From an uncultured Collinsella sp. (lineage in GTDB: Bacteria; Actinomycetota; Coriobacteriia; Coriobacteriales; Coriobacteriaceae): DNA of 38,233 bases. The DNA lies in NCBI GenBank assembly GCA_905213265.1, contig CAJMHR010000023.1, forward strand, positions 1-38,233, written 5' to 3'. The notes under the pieces are model-generated. The model was not told the origin of the DNA. It did not search any database and saw only the letters and a program-made list of their open reading frames with translations. A program made the translations under genes and the position numbers. This document shows positions 1-7,792 of this stretch, one piece after another (positions within the stretch are counted from its first letter, which is position 1; every line of letters begins with the position of its first letter).

Positions 1-167
1 TCGACACCGCCGAGTTCGCGATCCCCGGCCTTGACGACGAGTTCCGCGTCATCGTGTCTCCGTGGATCCTCTCCTCGCTGATCACCGATCGCCTTGCCGC
101 TTACTACGAGACGGTCACCAAGCACAACCTCAACTACCGTCGTTACTATCACCAGTTCGACTACTAA
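1..167 (+). CDS. C-terminal end of a probable SIS-domain phosphosugar isomerase (5' truncated by window edge)
   Basis: The open frame enters at the window edge (first full codon at 3) and stops with TAA at 165-167, so only about 54 C-terminal residues are visible. The tail contains SPWILSSLITDRLAAYY followed by NYRRYYHQFDY. A hydrophobic helix followed by an RRYY-type end resembles the C-terminus of SIS-domain sugar-phosphate isomerases and deglycases. The next gene is a FrlC-like sugar epimerase, which suits a locus for an Amadori product or another amino-sugar. The family call rests on a short tail and remembered similarity, so the substrate cannot be stated. A hairpin terminator follows at 192. 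Confidence 0.5.
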   Translation, partial: DTAEFAIPGLDDEFRVIVSPWILSSLITDRLAAYYETVTKHNLNYRRYYHQFDY

Positions 168-191
168 GAGCAAATAACGTTTGTGTAATTG

Positions 192-224
192 GGCCCCGCT
201 CCTATATGGAACGGGGCCTCGTTT
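192..224 (+). terminator. Hairpin terminator after the SIS-domain gene
   Basis: The 7-bp arms GGCCCCG (192-198) and CGGGGCC (212-218) are perfectly complementary and are followed by TCGTTT. The T-tract is weak, so readthrough into the next gene at 241 is plausible. Confidence 0.55.
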
Positions 225-240
225 AGGTTGGAGAGTAATT

Positions 241-1077
241 ATGAGCTATCCCCAGCTTGCCGTCATGAATATCAGCCATCGTTATTTTGACCTTGAGGAA
301 TTCTTTTCTTCGGCAGCGGCCTCGGGCTACACGTGTTGCGAGCTTTGGACCGGGGCGATGCATCTGTATGTCGATTGCCATGGATACGATTCGCTCGAGC
401 AGGTGCGGGAGCTGTCGCAGCGGTATGGGGTTCGGATTGTGGGGCTTTGTCCCGAACAGAACAACCCCAAGCCGTGGAATATCGCGGCGCGTGGGAATGA
501 GGCGCGTGCCCGCACGCTCGCGTACTTTAAGAACGTTGTGGATATCGCGGCGGAACTTGGAGCCGAGCAGGTCATGGTCTCGAGCGGCTGGGCATTTTTG
601 AACGAGCCGATCGAGGACGCGTGGGGTCGCAGCGCCTCGATGCTGCGTGCGATTGCCGAGCATGCGGGAGAGCGCGGCGTGCGACTGGTGCTCGAGGCCC
701 TACAGCCGGTTGAGTCGATGATCGTGAACTCGGCGGCCGACACGAAGCGCATGATCGAGGCAGTTGATCATCCGGCACTTAAGGCGTGTCTGGATTTGGG
801 CGCTATGGCGGTGGCAGGGGATACCATCGACGATTATTTCGATCTGCTTGGCGATGATGTCGCCCACGTGCATTTTGTCGATGTTGCGGCAGATGGCACG
901 ACGCATCTTGCCTGGGGTGACGGCGACCGCGATATGCGCGCCGACCTGGATAGGCTGGTGGCGCGCGGCTATCGCGGAGTTGTTTCGGCCGAGACCTATG
1001 ACGGGCGCTATTTCGCCGACCCCGCAGCTGCCGATGCGCAGGTAATGGCAGAGTATCGTCGTGCGATTGGCGCCTAG
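241..1077 (+). CDS. Sugar phosphate isomerase/epimerase, TIM barrel, FrlC-like
   Basis: A 278-residue protein of the xylose isomerase-like TIM-barrel family (AP endonuclease 2 fold). Candidate metal ligands appear in the expected order: Glu in VLEALQP, Asp in CLDLGAM, His in HVHFVD and Glu in SAETYD. Overall layout resembles FrlC, the E. coli epimerase of fructoselysine utilisation, including a PEQNNPKPWN segment where FrlC has PETNGYPYN. I chose ATG 241 over an upstream in-frame non-ATG start at 181, because GGAGAG at 230-235 is a good ribosome-binding site and the protein then begins at strand 1 of the barrel. The upstream gene looks like a SIS-domain isomerase, so the pair probably handles a phosphorylated or glycated sugar. 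The substrate is not known. Confidence 0.75.
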   Translation: MSYPQLAVMNISHRYFDLEEFFSSAAASGYTCCELWTGAMHLYVDCHGYDSLEQVRELSQRYGVRIVGLCPEQNNPKPWNIAARGNEARARTLAYFKNVVDIAAELGAEQVMVSSGWAFLNEPIEDAWGRSASMLRAIAEHAGERGVRLVLEALQPVESMIVNSAADTKRMIEAVDHPALKACLDLGAMAVAGDTIDDYFDLLGDDVAHVHFVDVAADGTTHLAWGDGDRDMRADLDRLVARGYRGVVSAETYDGRYFADPAAADAQVMAEYRRAIGA

Positions 1078-1180
1078 GCGGGTTTGGGTTGCGGCGATCT
1101 GCCCTATGTTTCCAAATGAATACGGCGTGAGCGGCTGCGATGGATTTTCCCCGCAAACACTCTAGTATGCTAAAGTACCC

Positions 1181-1217
1181 AGAAGACCGGCGGAGCTATG
1201 CCGGTCTTCTGTTCTAT
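1181..1217 (+). terminator. Stem-loop between the epimerase gene and the his operon
   Basis: The 11-bp perfect arms AGAAGACCGGC (1181-1191) and GCCGGTCTTCT (1200-1210) flank an 8-nt loop and are followed by GTTCTAT. It can serve as the terminator of the epimerase gene. It could also lie in the his leader, because it ends only 37 bp before the hisZG start and a possible -10-like TATGCT lies just upstream at about 1166. No histidine-rich leader peptide or T-box is visible. Confidence 0.55.
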
Positions 1218-1246
1218 ATGAAACACAGCATGAGGAGGCTCACCAG

Positions 1247-2962
1247 ATGACGGCCACACCGTGGGGATTCCGGGACATATTGCCCGAGGAGGCTCAGGCG
1301 CGCGAGGAGATCGCATGTACGGTGAAGGGCTGCTTTAGGGAGCATCATTACCTGCCGGTCGAGACGCCGCTGCTCGAGGACAAGGGTTCGCTCGAGGAAG
1401 GCGGCCGCATCGCGGACACGCCGTTCAAGCTTTTTGATGACGACGGTCGCCTGCTGGTGGTCCGTCCCGACAACACGCTGCCGATCGTTCGCCTGGTTTC
1501 GACTCGCATGCGCGCGGCCGATCTGCCGCTGCGCCTGCGCTATGAGGCGCCGGTGGTCCGCGAGTGTCAGCGCAATGCCGGTGGCTCGCGTCAGTTTACG
1601 CAGCTGGGCTTTGAGCTTATCGGTGCGGGCGATACCACGGGCGATGTCGAGATCGTCTCGCTGGTGGCCGAGGCCATGCGCAAGTTGGCGCTTCCCGATG
1701 CGCGCATTATCGCAGGTAGCGTGCGTCCGTTTAAGGAGCTGCTCGCGGCCTGTGGGGATCGCGAACTGGCTGCCGAGGCATTGCGTTGCGTGCACGCCAA
1801 CGACTTTGTGGGCCTTGATACCCGTGTGGCGGCAAGCGCCGAGCCCGAGGCCGTCAAGGCTGCCATTAGCGAGCTGCCGCGCTTGCACGGCGGCGCCGAG
1901 GTACTCGACCGCGTCGACGCGCTGCTGACGGCGGCGGGCATTGTCGCGCCGCTCACGCGCGAGCTGCGCGCCCTGGTCGAGGGCCTGGCTCCCGAGGACG
2001 GCCAGGTGCTGTCCTTCGACTTCTCCATCATGAACTCGTTTGATTACTACACGGGCCTGGTCTTTAAGGCCTATGCCGGCGGCCTGCCCGATCCGGTCGG
2101 TTCGGGCGGACGCTACGACTCCATCTTTACCGGCGCATTTGGCGACGGCATCGAGGTGCCGGCGGCGGGCTTCGCCTTTTCGCTCGAGCGTCTGGAGGCC
2201 GCGCGCACCTCGGCCGAGGACGCTGCTTCCGATGGTGACCATGCCGTGGGCCGCGGCACCGAGGGTCCGCTGCGCATTGCCGTGCCCAAGGGCTCGCTCA
2301 AGGCCGACACGCTCGACGTGCTCGAGGCCGCGGGCTTGGATGTCTCGGAGCTGCGCGATCCCGGTCGTCACCTCATCGTGCGCGGCCGCGACACACACGC
2401 TGGTGAGGGCACGGTCGGCGATATCGAGTTTGTCATTGTGCGCCCCAGCGATGCGCCCGCCTTTGTGGGCTGCGGTGGTGCCGATTGCGGCATCTGCGGC
2501 TGGGATTCGCTTATCGAGGCCGACCTTAACCTGCTGCAGCTGGTCGATCTGGGCTACGGCCTGTGCACGTTTATCGAGGCGGAGCCCGCATGGCGCGCTG
2601 GCCAGGCCGAGCGCAACTATGCCCGCCGCGGTTCTCTTCGCGTGGCCACCAAGTACCCGCGCATCGCGAGTGCCTGGTATGCCGAGCGCGGCGTGAATGC
2701 CGATATCGTCTCGCTGCACGGTAACATCGAGCTGGGCCCCATCGTCGGTATGACCGACCGTATCGTGGATATTACCGCCACGGGCGCCACGCTGCGCGAT
2801 AACGACCTGGTCATCACCGGCCGCATCATGGACTGCACGGCCCGCTTCTTTGTCAATCCGGGTGCCGCTCGCTTGGATCCGCGCGTGCGCAATCTGGCAG
2901 ATCGCTTGGCGGCGGCCGTGAAGGACAAGCATTTTGAGCCCGTCGCGGGCTCGGCACAATAG
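1247..2962 (+). CDS. hisG: Fused ATP phosphoribosyltransferase: HisZ regulatory domain + HisG catalytic domain
   Basis: A 571-residue protein that joins two normally separate subunits of the first enzyme of histidine synthesis (ATP + PRPP to phosphoribosyl-ATP). Residues 1-320 are a HisZ domain, a histidyl-tRNA synthetase paralogue, with RPDNTLPIVRLVSTRM, RQFTQLGFELIG and SFDYYTGLVFKAY. Residues about 321-340 form an Ala/Asp/Gly linker. Residues 341-565 are a short-form HisG with PLRIAVPKGSL, IVRPSDAPAF and the PRPP-loop-like DITATGATL. A cysteine cluster, CGGADCGICG (409-418), sits in the HisG part where most homologues have few cysteines. The start is supported by GAGGAGG at 1232-1238. It is the first gene of the his operon. 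Short-form HisG lacks the C-terminal regulatory domain, so feedback control presumably acts through the HisZ half. Confidence 0.93.
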   Translation: MTATPWGFRDILPEEAQAREEIACTVKGCFREHHYLPVETPLLEDKGSLEEGGRIADTPFKLFDDDGRLLVVRPDNTLPIVRLVSTRMRAADLPLRLRYEAPVVRECQRNAGGSRQFTQLGFELIGAGDTTGDVEIVSLVAEAMRKLALPDARIIAGSVRPFKELLAACGDRELAAEALRCVHANDFVGLDTRVAASAEPEAVKAAISELPRLHGGAEVLDRVDALLTAAGIVAPLTRELRALVEGLAPEDGQVLSFDFSIMNSFDYYTGLVFKAYAGGLPDPVGSGGRYDSIFTGAFGDGIEVPAAGFAFSLERLEAARTSAEDAASDGDHAVGRGTEGPLRIAVPKGSLKADTLDVLEAAGLDVSELRDPGRHLIVRGRDTHAGEGTVGDIEFVIVRPSDAPAFVGCGGADCGICGWDSLIEADLNLLQLVDLGYGLCTFIEAEPAWRAGQAERNYARRGSLRVATKYPRIASAWYAERGVNADIVSLHGNIELGPIVGMTDRIVDITATGATLRDNDLVITGRIMDCTARFFVNPGAARLDPRVRNLADRLAAAVKDKHFEPVAGSAQ

Positions 2963-3067
2963 CGTGAGCACGCACGGGCGACCCAACGTACGGGCTGCGG
3001 GTCGACTGGCGCCGCCGCCCGGCCTCTCGTTTTTCGAACATAGCCTCGACCGATAGGGGATACCGAA

Positions 3068-4504
3068 ATGAAGACCATCAAGCTTGCTCCCGGTGAGCGC
3101 CTCGTTACCAACCAGCTCAACCGCAAGGGCGTGCTGCCGCAGAACATCGTCGACGCTGCCCGCGATATCGTGGCCAACGTGCGCGCCAACGGCGATGCCG
3201 CGGTGCGCGATTACTGCCAGCGTTTTGACGGTGTTGAGCTGCAGAGCTTCCGTCTGCCGCAAGAGCAGGTCGATGCCGCGCTCGAAGGCCTCGATCCCGC
3301 CTTTGTCGCGGCGCTCGAAAAGGCTGCACGCCAGATTCGCGAGTTCCACCAGCGCGAGGTCGAACAGAGCTGGTTTACTACGCGCCCGGACGGCACGATG
3401 CTCGGCGTTAAGGTGACCCCGCTCGCGGCGGCCGGCATCTATGTGCCGGGCGGTCGCGCGCAGTATCCCTCCACCGTGCTTATGAACGCCATTCCCGCCA
3501 AGGTGGCCGGCGTCAAACGCGTGGTCATGGTGACCCCGCCGCAAAAGGACGGCCTGATCAGCCCCTACACGCTCGCCGCGGCAAAGCTCGGCGGCGTGGA
3601 CGAGATCTATATGGTGGGCGGCGCCCAGGCTGTGGCCGCACTGGCGTACGGTACCGAGACCATTCCGCGCGTCGACAAGATTACCGGCCCGGGCAACGCC
3701 TTTGTCGCCGCTGCCAAACAGATTGTCTCGGGTGACGTGGGTATCGACATGGTCGCTGGCCCCTCCGAGGTCTGCGTGCTGGCCGACGCCACGGCCAAGC
3801 CCATGGTGGTCGCGGCCGACCTGATGGCCCAGGCCGAGCACGATCCGCTGGCGGCCTGCTATCTGGTGACCTGCGACGAGCAGTTTGCGCGCGAGGTCGA
3901 GGCGGGTATCGATATTCTGGTCGCGCAGTCGCCACGCGCCGAGATCACGCGTGCTTCGCTTGACAATGAAGGCACCATCGTGGTGGCCGCCGACATGGCT
4001 GCCGCCGTCGAAGCAGTGAACACCGTGGCGCCCGAGCACCTTGAGCTGCACTGCAAGGACGCGATGGGCCTGCTCGGCGGCATTCGCAACGCCGGCGCCA
4101 TCTTTGTGGGCGCTTGGAGCTCCGAGCCGCTCGGCGATTACGTTGCCGGCCCCAACCACACGCTGCCGACCGGCGGTACGGCCATGTTCTCCAACCCGCT
4201 TTCGGTGGAGGAGTTCGTCAAGCGCTCGAGTGTCATTTGCTATACGCCCGAGGGCCTGCTCTCCGACGCTCCCGCTACGCAGCGCCTGGCCGAGGCCGAG
4301 GGTCTGTGGGCACACGCGCTTTCGGCCGCACTTCGCCGCCGCGTGTTGGAGCAGGGCGAGGATGCCGTGAGCGCCGAGTCTCTGGCCGCGGCCGACCTGA
4401 CCAAGGTCGCCTGGCCGGGCGACGCCGTGGCGACGGTTGCCGAGGGCGTTGACCTGGCGGCTGCGGGCGCGGATGGCGTTGGCGCGACTGGTAAGGAGGC
4501 CTAA
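3068..4504 (+). CDS. hisD: Histidinol dehydrogenase
   Basis: A 478-residue HisD, the Zn- and NAD-dependent enzyme that oxidises L-histidinol to L-histidine, the last two steps of the pathway. Recognisable blocks are VPGGRAQYPSTVLMN, MVGGAQAVAALAYGT, ITGPGNAFVAAAKQ, DMVAGPSEVCVLAD, APEHLELHCKD and GPNHTLPTGGTA, which hold the expected His/Glu/Asp metal and catalytic residues. It is longer than the usual 430 or so residues because of an Ala/Gly-rich tail after about residue 445. It follows hisZG after 105 bp and ends one base before hisC, so it is almost certainly cotranscribed with it. Confidence 0.96.
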   Translation: MKTIKLAPGERLVTNQLNRKGVLPQNIVDAARDIVANVRANGDAAVRDYCQRFDGVELQSFRLPQEQVDAALEGLDPAFVAALEKAARQIREFHQREVEQSWFTTRPDGTMLGVKVTPLAAAGIYVPGGRAQYPSTVLMNAIPAKVAGVKRVVMVTPPQKDGLISPYTLAAAKLGGVDEIYMVGGAQAVAALAYGTETIPRVDKITGPGNAFVAAAKQIVSGDVGIDMVAGPSEVCVLADATAKPMVVAADLMAQAEHDPLAACYLVTCDEQFAREVEAGIDILVAQSPRAEITRASLDNEGTIVVAADMAAAVEAVNTVAPEHLELHCKDAMGLLGGIRNAGAIFVGAWSSEPLGDYVAGPNHTLPTGGTAMFSNPLSVEEFVKRSSVICYTPEGLLSDAPATQRLAEAEGLWAHALSAALRRRVLEQGEDAVSAESLAAADLTKVAWPGDAVATVAEGVDLAAAGADGVGATGKEA

Positions 4505-4505
4505 T

Positions 4506-5621
4506 ATGGCCGAGCTGACGCCCCACATGAAGGAGCTCGTCCAGCCTTACCTGGCCGGTATTGAGCCCTACGATCCCAACTTTACGCCTACGCGCATCAA
4601 CCTTTCGGCCAACGAGAACACCTATCCCGTGCCGACCGGCGTGCGCGAGGCGGTCGACGCTGCCCTGGCCGCTACACCGCTCAACCGCTATCCCGATCCC
4701 ATGTCCAACGATCTGCGCGACGAGCTGGCCGCTTGGCATGGTGTGGCGCGCGAGAATGTCTGCGTGGGTAACGGCGGTGACGAGCTGCTCTATAACTACC
4801 TGCTGGCGTTTGGCGGCGCTGGGCGAACCCTGCTCAACTGCCCGCCGTGCTTTAGCGAGTACGCGTTCTTTGCGTCGCTCTGTCAGACCGAGGTGCGCGA
4901 CGTGTGGCGCGACCCCGCGACCTTTGAGCTCGACCAGGCAGCCGTGCTTGCGGCGGCGCCCGAGTGCAACCTGGCAATCGTGACCTCGCCCAATAACCCC
5001 ACGGGTGACGTGGCACCGCTCGACTTTGTCGCGGCGCTGTGCGATGCGTGCCCCGGCATGGTAATGGTCGACGAGGCCTACGTTGAGTTTGCCGACGATT
5101 CGTTTGGCGCGGCCACCACGGCGCAGGGGCTTATCGCCGAGCATCCCAACCTGGTGATTCTGCATACGTTGTCCAAGGCGTTTGGCGCTGCCGGTACGCG
5201 TCTGGGTTACGTGATCGCGGTGCCGGAAGTCATCGACGTGTTCGCGGCGATTCGCCAGATCTATTCGGTTAATGTGCTGAGCCAGGCCGCCGCGCTTGCC
5301 TGCGTGCGTGCCCGCGATGCGTACGCGCCCGTGGTGGCACAGGTCGCATCCGAGCGCGAGCGCGAGCTGTGCGCCCTGCGCGCGATGACTACCGAGGGCC
5401 TGCCCGTGGAGGCATGGCCGAGCGCGGCGAACTTTGTGCTCGTGCGTACGCCGCATGCCACGCGCGTGCGCGAGCGCCTACGCGACGAGTATTCGATTTT
5501 GGTGCGCGACTTTAGCTATGCGCCGGGGCTTGCGGGCTGTCTGCGCATTACCGTGGGCACGCCGCAGGAAAACGATGAGGTACTGGCCGCGTTTGCCGTG
5601 CTGGTGAAGGAGGAGATCTAG
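4506..5621 (+). CDS. hisC: Histidinol-phosphate aminotransferase
   Basis: A 371-residue fold-type I PLP aminotransferase that converts imidazole acetol phosphate and glutamate to histidinol phosphate. Visible motifs are NLSANENTYPVPTGV near the N-terminus, VGNGGDELL, TSPNNPTGDV, VDEAYVEFAD and the PLP-lysine segment HTLSKAFGAAGTRLGY. I start it at ATG 4506, one base after the hisD stop, with AAGGAGG at 4493-4499 as ribosome-binding site; a further-upstream ATG at 4437 lies inside hisD. The stop codon abuts the ATG of hisB directly, which indicates translational coupling. Confidence 0.95.
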   Translation: MAELTPHMKELVQPYLAGIEPYDPNFTPTRINLSANENTYPVPTGVREAVDAALAATPLNRYPDPMSNDLRDELAAWHGVARENVCVGNGGDELLYNYLLAFGGAGRTLLNCPPCFSEYAFFASLCQTEVRDVWRDPATFELDQAAVLAAAPECNLAIVTSPNNPTGDVAPLDFVAALCDACPGMVMVDEAYVEFADDSFGAATTAQGLIAEHPNLVILHTLSKAFGAAGTRLGYVIAVPEVIDVFAAIRQIYSVNVLSQAAALACVRARDAYAPVVAQVASERERELCALRAMTTEGLPVEAWPSAANFVLVRTPHATRVRERLRDEYSILVRDFSYAPGLAGCLRITVGTPQENDEVLAAFAVLVKEEI

Positions 5622-6209
5622 ATGGGCCGTTATGCCGAGGTGACCCGCAAGACGGGGGAGACCGACATTGTCGTCAAACTCGACCTGGATGGAACCGGTA
5701 CGTGCGATATCTCGACCAGCGTGCCGTTTTTCGACCACATGCTCAACGCTTTTGGCCGCCATGGCCTGTTCGATTTGACGGTGCATGCGGTAGGCGATGT
5801 GGAAGTCGATGCGCACCATACCGTCGAGGACACGGGCATTGTGCTGGGCGAGGCGTTTTGCCGGGCGCTGGGCGACAAAGCGGGTATTACGCGCTTTGCC
5901 GATGCGGCGATCGCCATGGACGAGACGCTCGTGATGGCCGCCGTGGACATTTCGGGTCGCGGCCAGGCCTACTGCGAGCTGCCCGTGCCGACCGAGCGCG
6001 TGGGCAGCTTCGATACCGAGCTGGCTGTCGAGTTCTTCTATGCCTTTGCTCGCGATGCCAAACTTACGCTGCACGTGCGCGAGCTGGCGGGCGGCAACTC
6101 GCATCACATTATCGAGGCCGCCTTTAAGGCCGTGGGCCGCACGATGCGCCACGCCTGCGAGCTCGATCCCCGCGTGCAGGGCATCCCCAGCACCAAGGGC
6201 TCGCTGTAA
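5622..6209 (+). CDS. hisB: Imidazoleglycerol-phosphate dehydratase (monofunctional)
   Basis: A 195-residue HisB dehydratase that turns imidazole glycerol phosphate into imidazole acetol phosphate. The metal-binding histidine motifs are present: DHMLNAFGRHG, DAHHTVEDTGIVLGEAF and GGNSHHIIEAAFKAVGR. It has no N-terminal HAD phosphatase domain, unlike the E. coli bifunctional enzyme, so histidinol-phosphate dephosphorylation must be done elsewhere. The PHP protein at 9444-10355 fits that role. The ATG follows the hisC stop with no gap. A large inverted repeat begins at the base after its stop codon. Confidence 0.96.
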   Translation: MGRYAEVTRKTGETDIVVKLDLDGTGTCDISTSVPFFDHMLNAFGRHGLFDLTVHAVGDVEVDAHHTVEDTGIVLGEAFCRALGDKAGITRFADAAIAMDETLVMAAVDISGRGQAYCELPVPTERVGSFDTELAVEFFYAFARDAKLTLHVRELAGGNSHHIIEAAFKAVGRTMRHACELDPRVQGIPSTKGSL

Positions 6210-6320
6210 CCTGCCAAAAAGGGACAGGTTTATTTTGGCAGGTTTTATCTGCGGAAATGCTGTCTCATGTGGTGGGTGAACGTTTAACCGACCAAAATAA
6301 ACCTGTCCCTTTTTGGCAGG
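6210..6320 (+). repeat. Nested inverted repeat between hisB and hisH
   Basis: Two 33-bp arms (6210-6242 and 6288-6320) are reverse complements except near one end, separated by 45 bp. Each arm is itself a small palindrome, beginning CCTGCCAAAA and ending TTTTGGCAGG in the first copy. The RNA could fold either as one long stem or as two separate hairpins, each followed by a TTTT tract. The element starts right after the hisB stop and ends 28 bp before the hisH GTG. It could partially terminate transcription, stabilise mRNA, or be an inserted palindromic repeat. Confidence 0.85.
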
Positions 6321-6347
6321 TTTTGAATGGGAAAAGGGAGGGGTCGC

Positions 6348-7049
6348 GTGGGCGAACCGAAGATCGTGGTGGTCGACTACCACAAGGGCAACTTGTCGAG
6401 CGTCGTGCGCGGGCTTGCGCGCGCCGGTGCCGCTGCCTGCACATCGGACGATCCGGAGCAGATCCGCAACGCCGACGGCCTGGTCATCCCGGGCGTGGGC
6501 GCGTTCTATGACGCAATCGCCTTTATGCGCCAGAGCGGCGAGGAGGTGGCCGTGCTCGATGCCGTTGCCGCCGGAACCCCGCTGCTCGGCATCTGCCTGG
6601 GCCTTCAGCTATTTTTTGAGCGCGGCAACGAGGGCGTGCCTGCGGACGAGGGCGCGGACGCGGACGACGATGCCTCCGAGCAGGCCGGTGGTCCCTGGGT
6701 CGATGGCCTGGGCATCATGTGCGGCTCGTGCACGCGCCTGGAGTCGAGCCGCCTGAAGGTGCCGCACGTGGGCTGGGACCAGGTGCACATGACGCCCGCC
6801 GGTGCGGCCGATCCGCTGCTCGCCGGTTTTGCCGAGGGCGCCAACATGTATTTCACTCACAGCTACGCGGTGGCCGACGACGTCGATGCCGCCGATGTGT
6901 TGGCACGCACGCACTATACACGGAGCTTCCCGTGCATCGTGCGCCACGGCAACGTGTGGGGCTGCCAGTTCCATCCCGAGAAATCCTCCGCGCTGGGTCA
7001 GCGTATCCTTAAGAACTTCGTCAGCATCGTCGGGGAGGTTGGCCGATGA
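6348..7049 (+). CDS. hisH: Imidazole glycerol phosphate synthase, glutamine amidotransferase subunit
   Basis: A 233-residue class I glutaminase subunit that feeds ammonia to HisF. The nucleophile lies in GICLGLQLFFE and the His-Glu pair in CQFHPEKSS; the oxyanion region is IPGVGAF. I prefer GTG 6348 because GGGAGGGG (6336-6343) is correctly spaced and the protein then starts GEPKIVVVDYHKGNL like other HisH. An ATG at 6327 would add seven residues but has no good ribosome-binding site and lies next to the inverted repeat. An Asp/Glu/Ala-rich insert of about 20 residues follows the nucleophile region (PADEGADADDDASEQAGG), where most HisH have a short loop. The stop overlaps the hisA start by ATGA. 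Confidence 0.94.
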   Translation: MGEPKIVVVDYHKGNLSSVVRGLARAGAAACTSDDPEQIRNADGLVIPGVGAFYDAIAFMRQSGEEVAVLDAVAAGTPLLGICLGLQLFFERGNEGVPADEGADADDDASEQAGGPWVDGLGIMCGSCTRLESSRLKVPHVGWDQVHMTPAGAADPLLAGFAEGANMYFTHSYAVADDVDAADVLARTHYTRSFPCIVRHGNVWGCQFHPEKSSALGQRILKNFVSIVGEVGR

Positions 7050-7789
7050 TCCTGTTTCCCGCAATCGATCTGATCGGCGGCAAGGTTGTGCGCCTGGAGC
7101 GCGGCGACCGCAACTGCTGCAAGGTATATTCCGATGACCCCGTGGCCGTCGCCCGCTCGTTTGCCGAGCAGGGCGCAAGCTGGGTGCATGTCGTCGACCT
7201 GTCCGCTGCCTTTGGCGAGGACGAGGACACATGCGCTGCCAATTCGGCGGCGATTAAGGCCATCTGCGGCGTCGACGGTCTGTCCGTGGACGTGGGCGGC
7301 GGCGTTCGCTCACTCGCACGCATCGATGAGCTGGCAGGCTATGGTGCTCGCCGCATTGCGCTGGGCACCGTGCTCGTGACCGAGCCGGGTTTTGCTGAGG
7401 TGGCAGCCCAAGGCTTTGGCGAGCTGCTGGTCGCCGACGTTGCCGCACGCGACGGCCAGGTTAAGGTGAACGGCTGGCGCGACGGCGCGGGCGTGGCGCT
7501 CGACGATGCCGTGGCGCAGCTTACCGAGCTGGGCTTTAAGCATCTGGTGTATACCGACATCGCGCGTGATGGCATGCAGACGGGCATCGACGTGGCGGCA
7601 TATCGCCATGTGGCCGAGGTCGCGGGCTTTCCCGTCGTGGCTTCGGGCGGCATCTCGACGCTCGACGACATCCGCGCACTGGCCGCGGTGGGTGAGGGCG
7701 CGATTGAAGGCGCCATTACCGGCCGCGCGCTCTACGAGGGCAACTTTACGCTGGCCCAGGCGCTGGCCGCCGCCCGAGGGGAGGAGTAG
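7046..7789 (+). CDS. hisA: ProFAR isomerase
   Basis: A 247-residue (beta-alpha)8 barrel that isomerises ProFAR to PRFAR. It begins MILFPAIDLIGGKVVRL with the catalytic Asp8, and carries VDVGGGVRS, a phosphate-binding loop, and VYTDIARDGMQTG with the second catalytic Asp. The C-terminal phosphate loop is ASGGISTLDD. Its start overlaps the hisH stop by four bases, so the two are translationally coupled. In some actinobacteria this enzyme (PriA) also serves tryptophan synthesis; that dual role cannot be judged from sequence alone, and no trp gene is in view. Confidence 0.95.
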   Translation: MILFPAIDLIGGKVVRLERGDRNCCKVYSDDPVAVARSFAEQGASWVHVVDLSAAFGEDEDTCAANSAAIKAICGVDGLSVDVGGGVRSLARIDELAGYGARRIALGTVLVTEPGFAEVAAQGFGELLVADVAARDGQVKVNGWRDGAGVALDDAVAQLTELGFKHLVYTDIARDGMQTGIDVAAYRHVAEVAGFPVVASGGISTLDDIRALAAVGEGAIEGAITGRALYEGNFTLAQALAAARGEE

Positions 7790-7792
7790 CCC

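Noticed and set aside
1218..1250. A 10-codon frame MKHSMRRLTR overlapping the hisZG start, as a possible leader peptide
   Set aside because: It contains a single His, lacks a ribosome-binding site of its own, and its stop overlaps the gene start only by chance of the ATGA sequence.
1214..4528. A 1104-codon open frame antisense to hisZG and hisD
   Set aside because: It is the antisense shadow of two well-recognised genes in GC-rich DNA, where stop codons are rare. It has low-complexity Arg/Ala/Gly/His composition and no recognisable domain.
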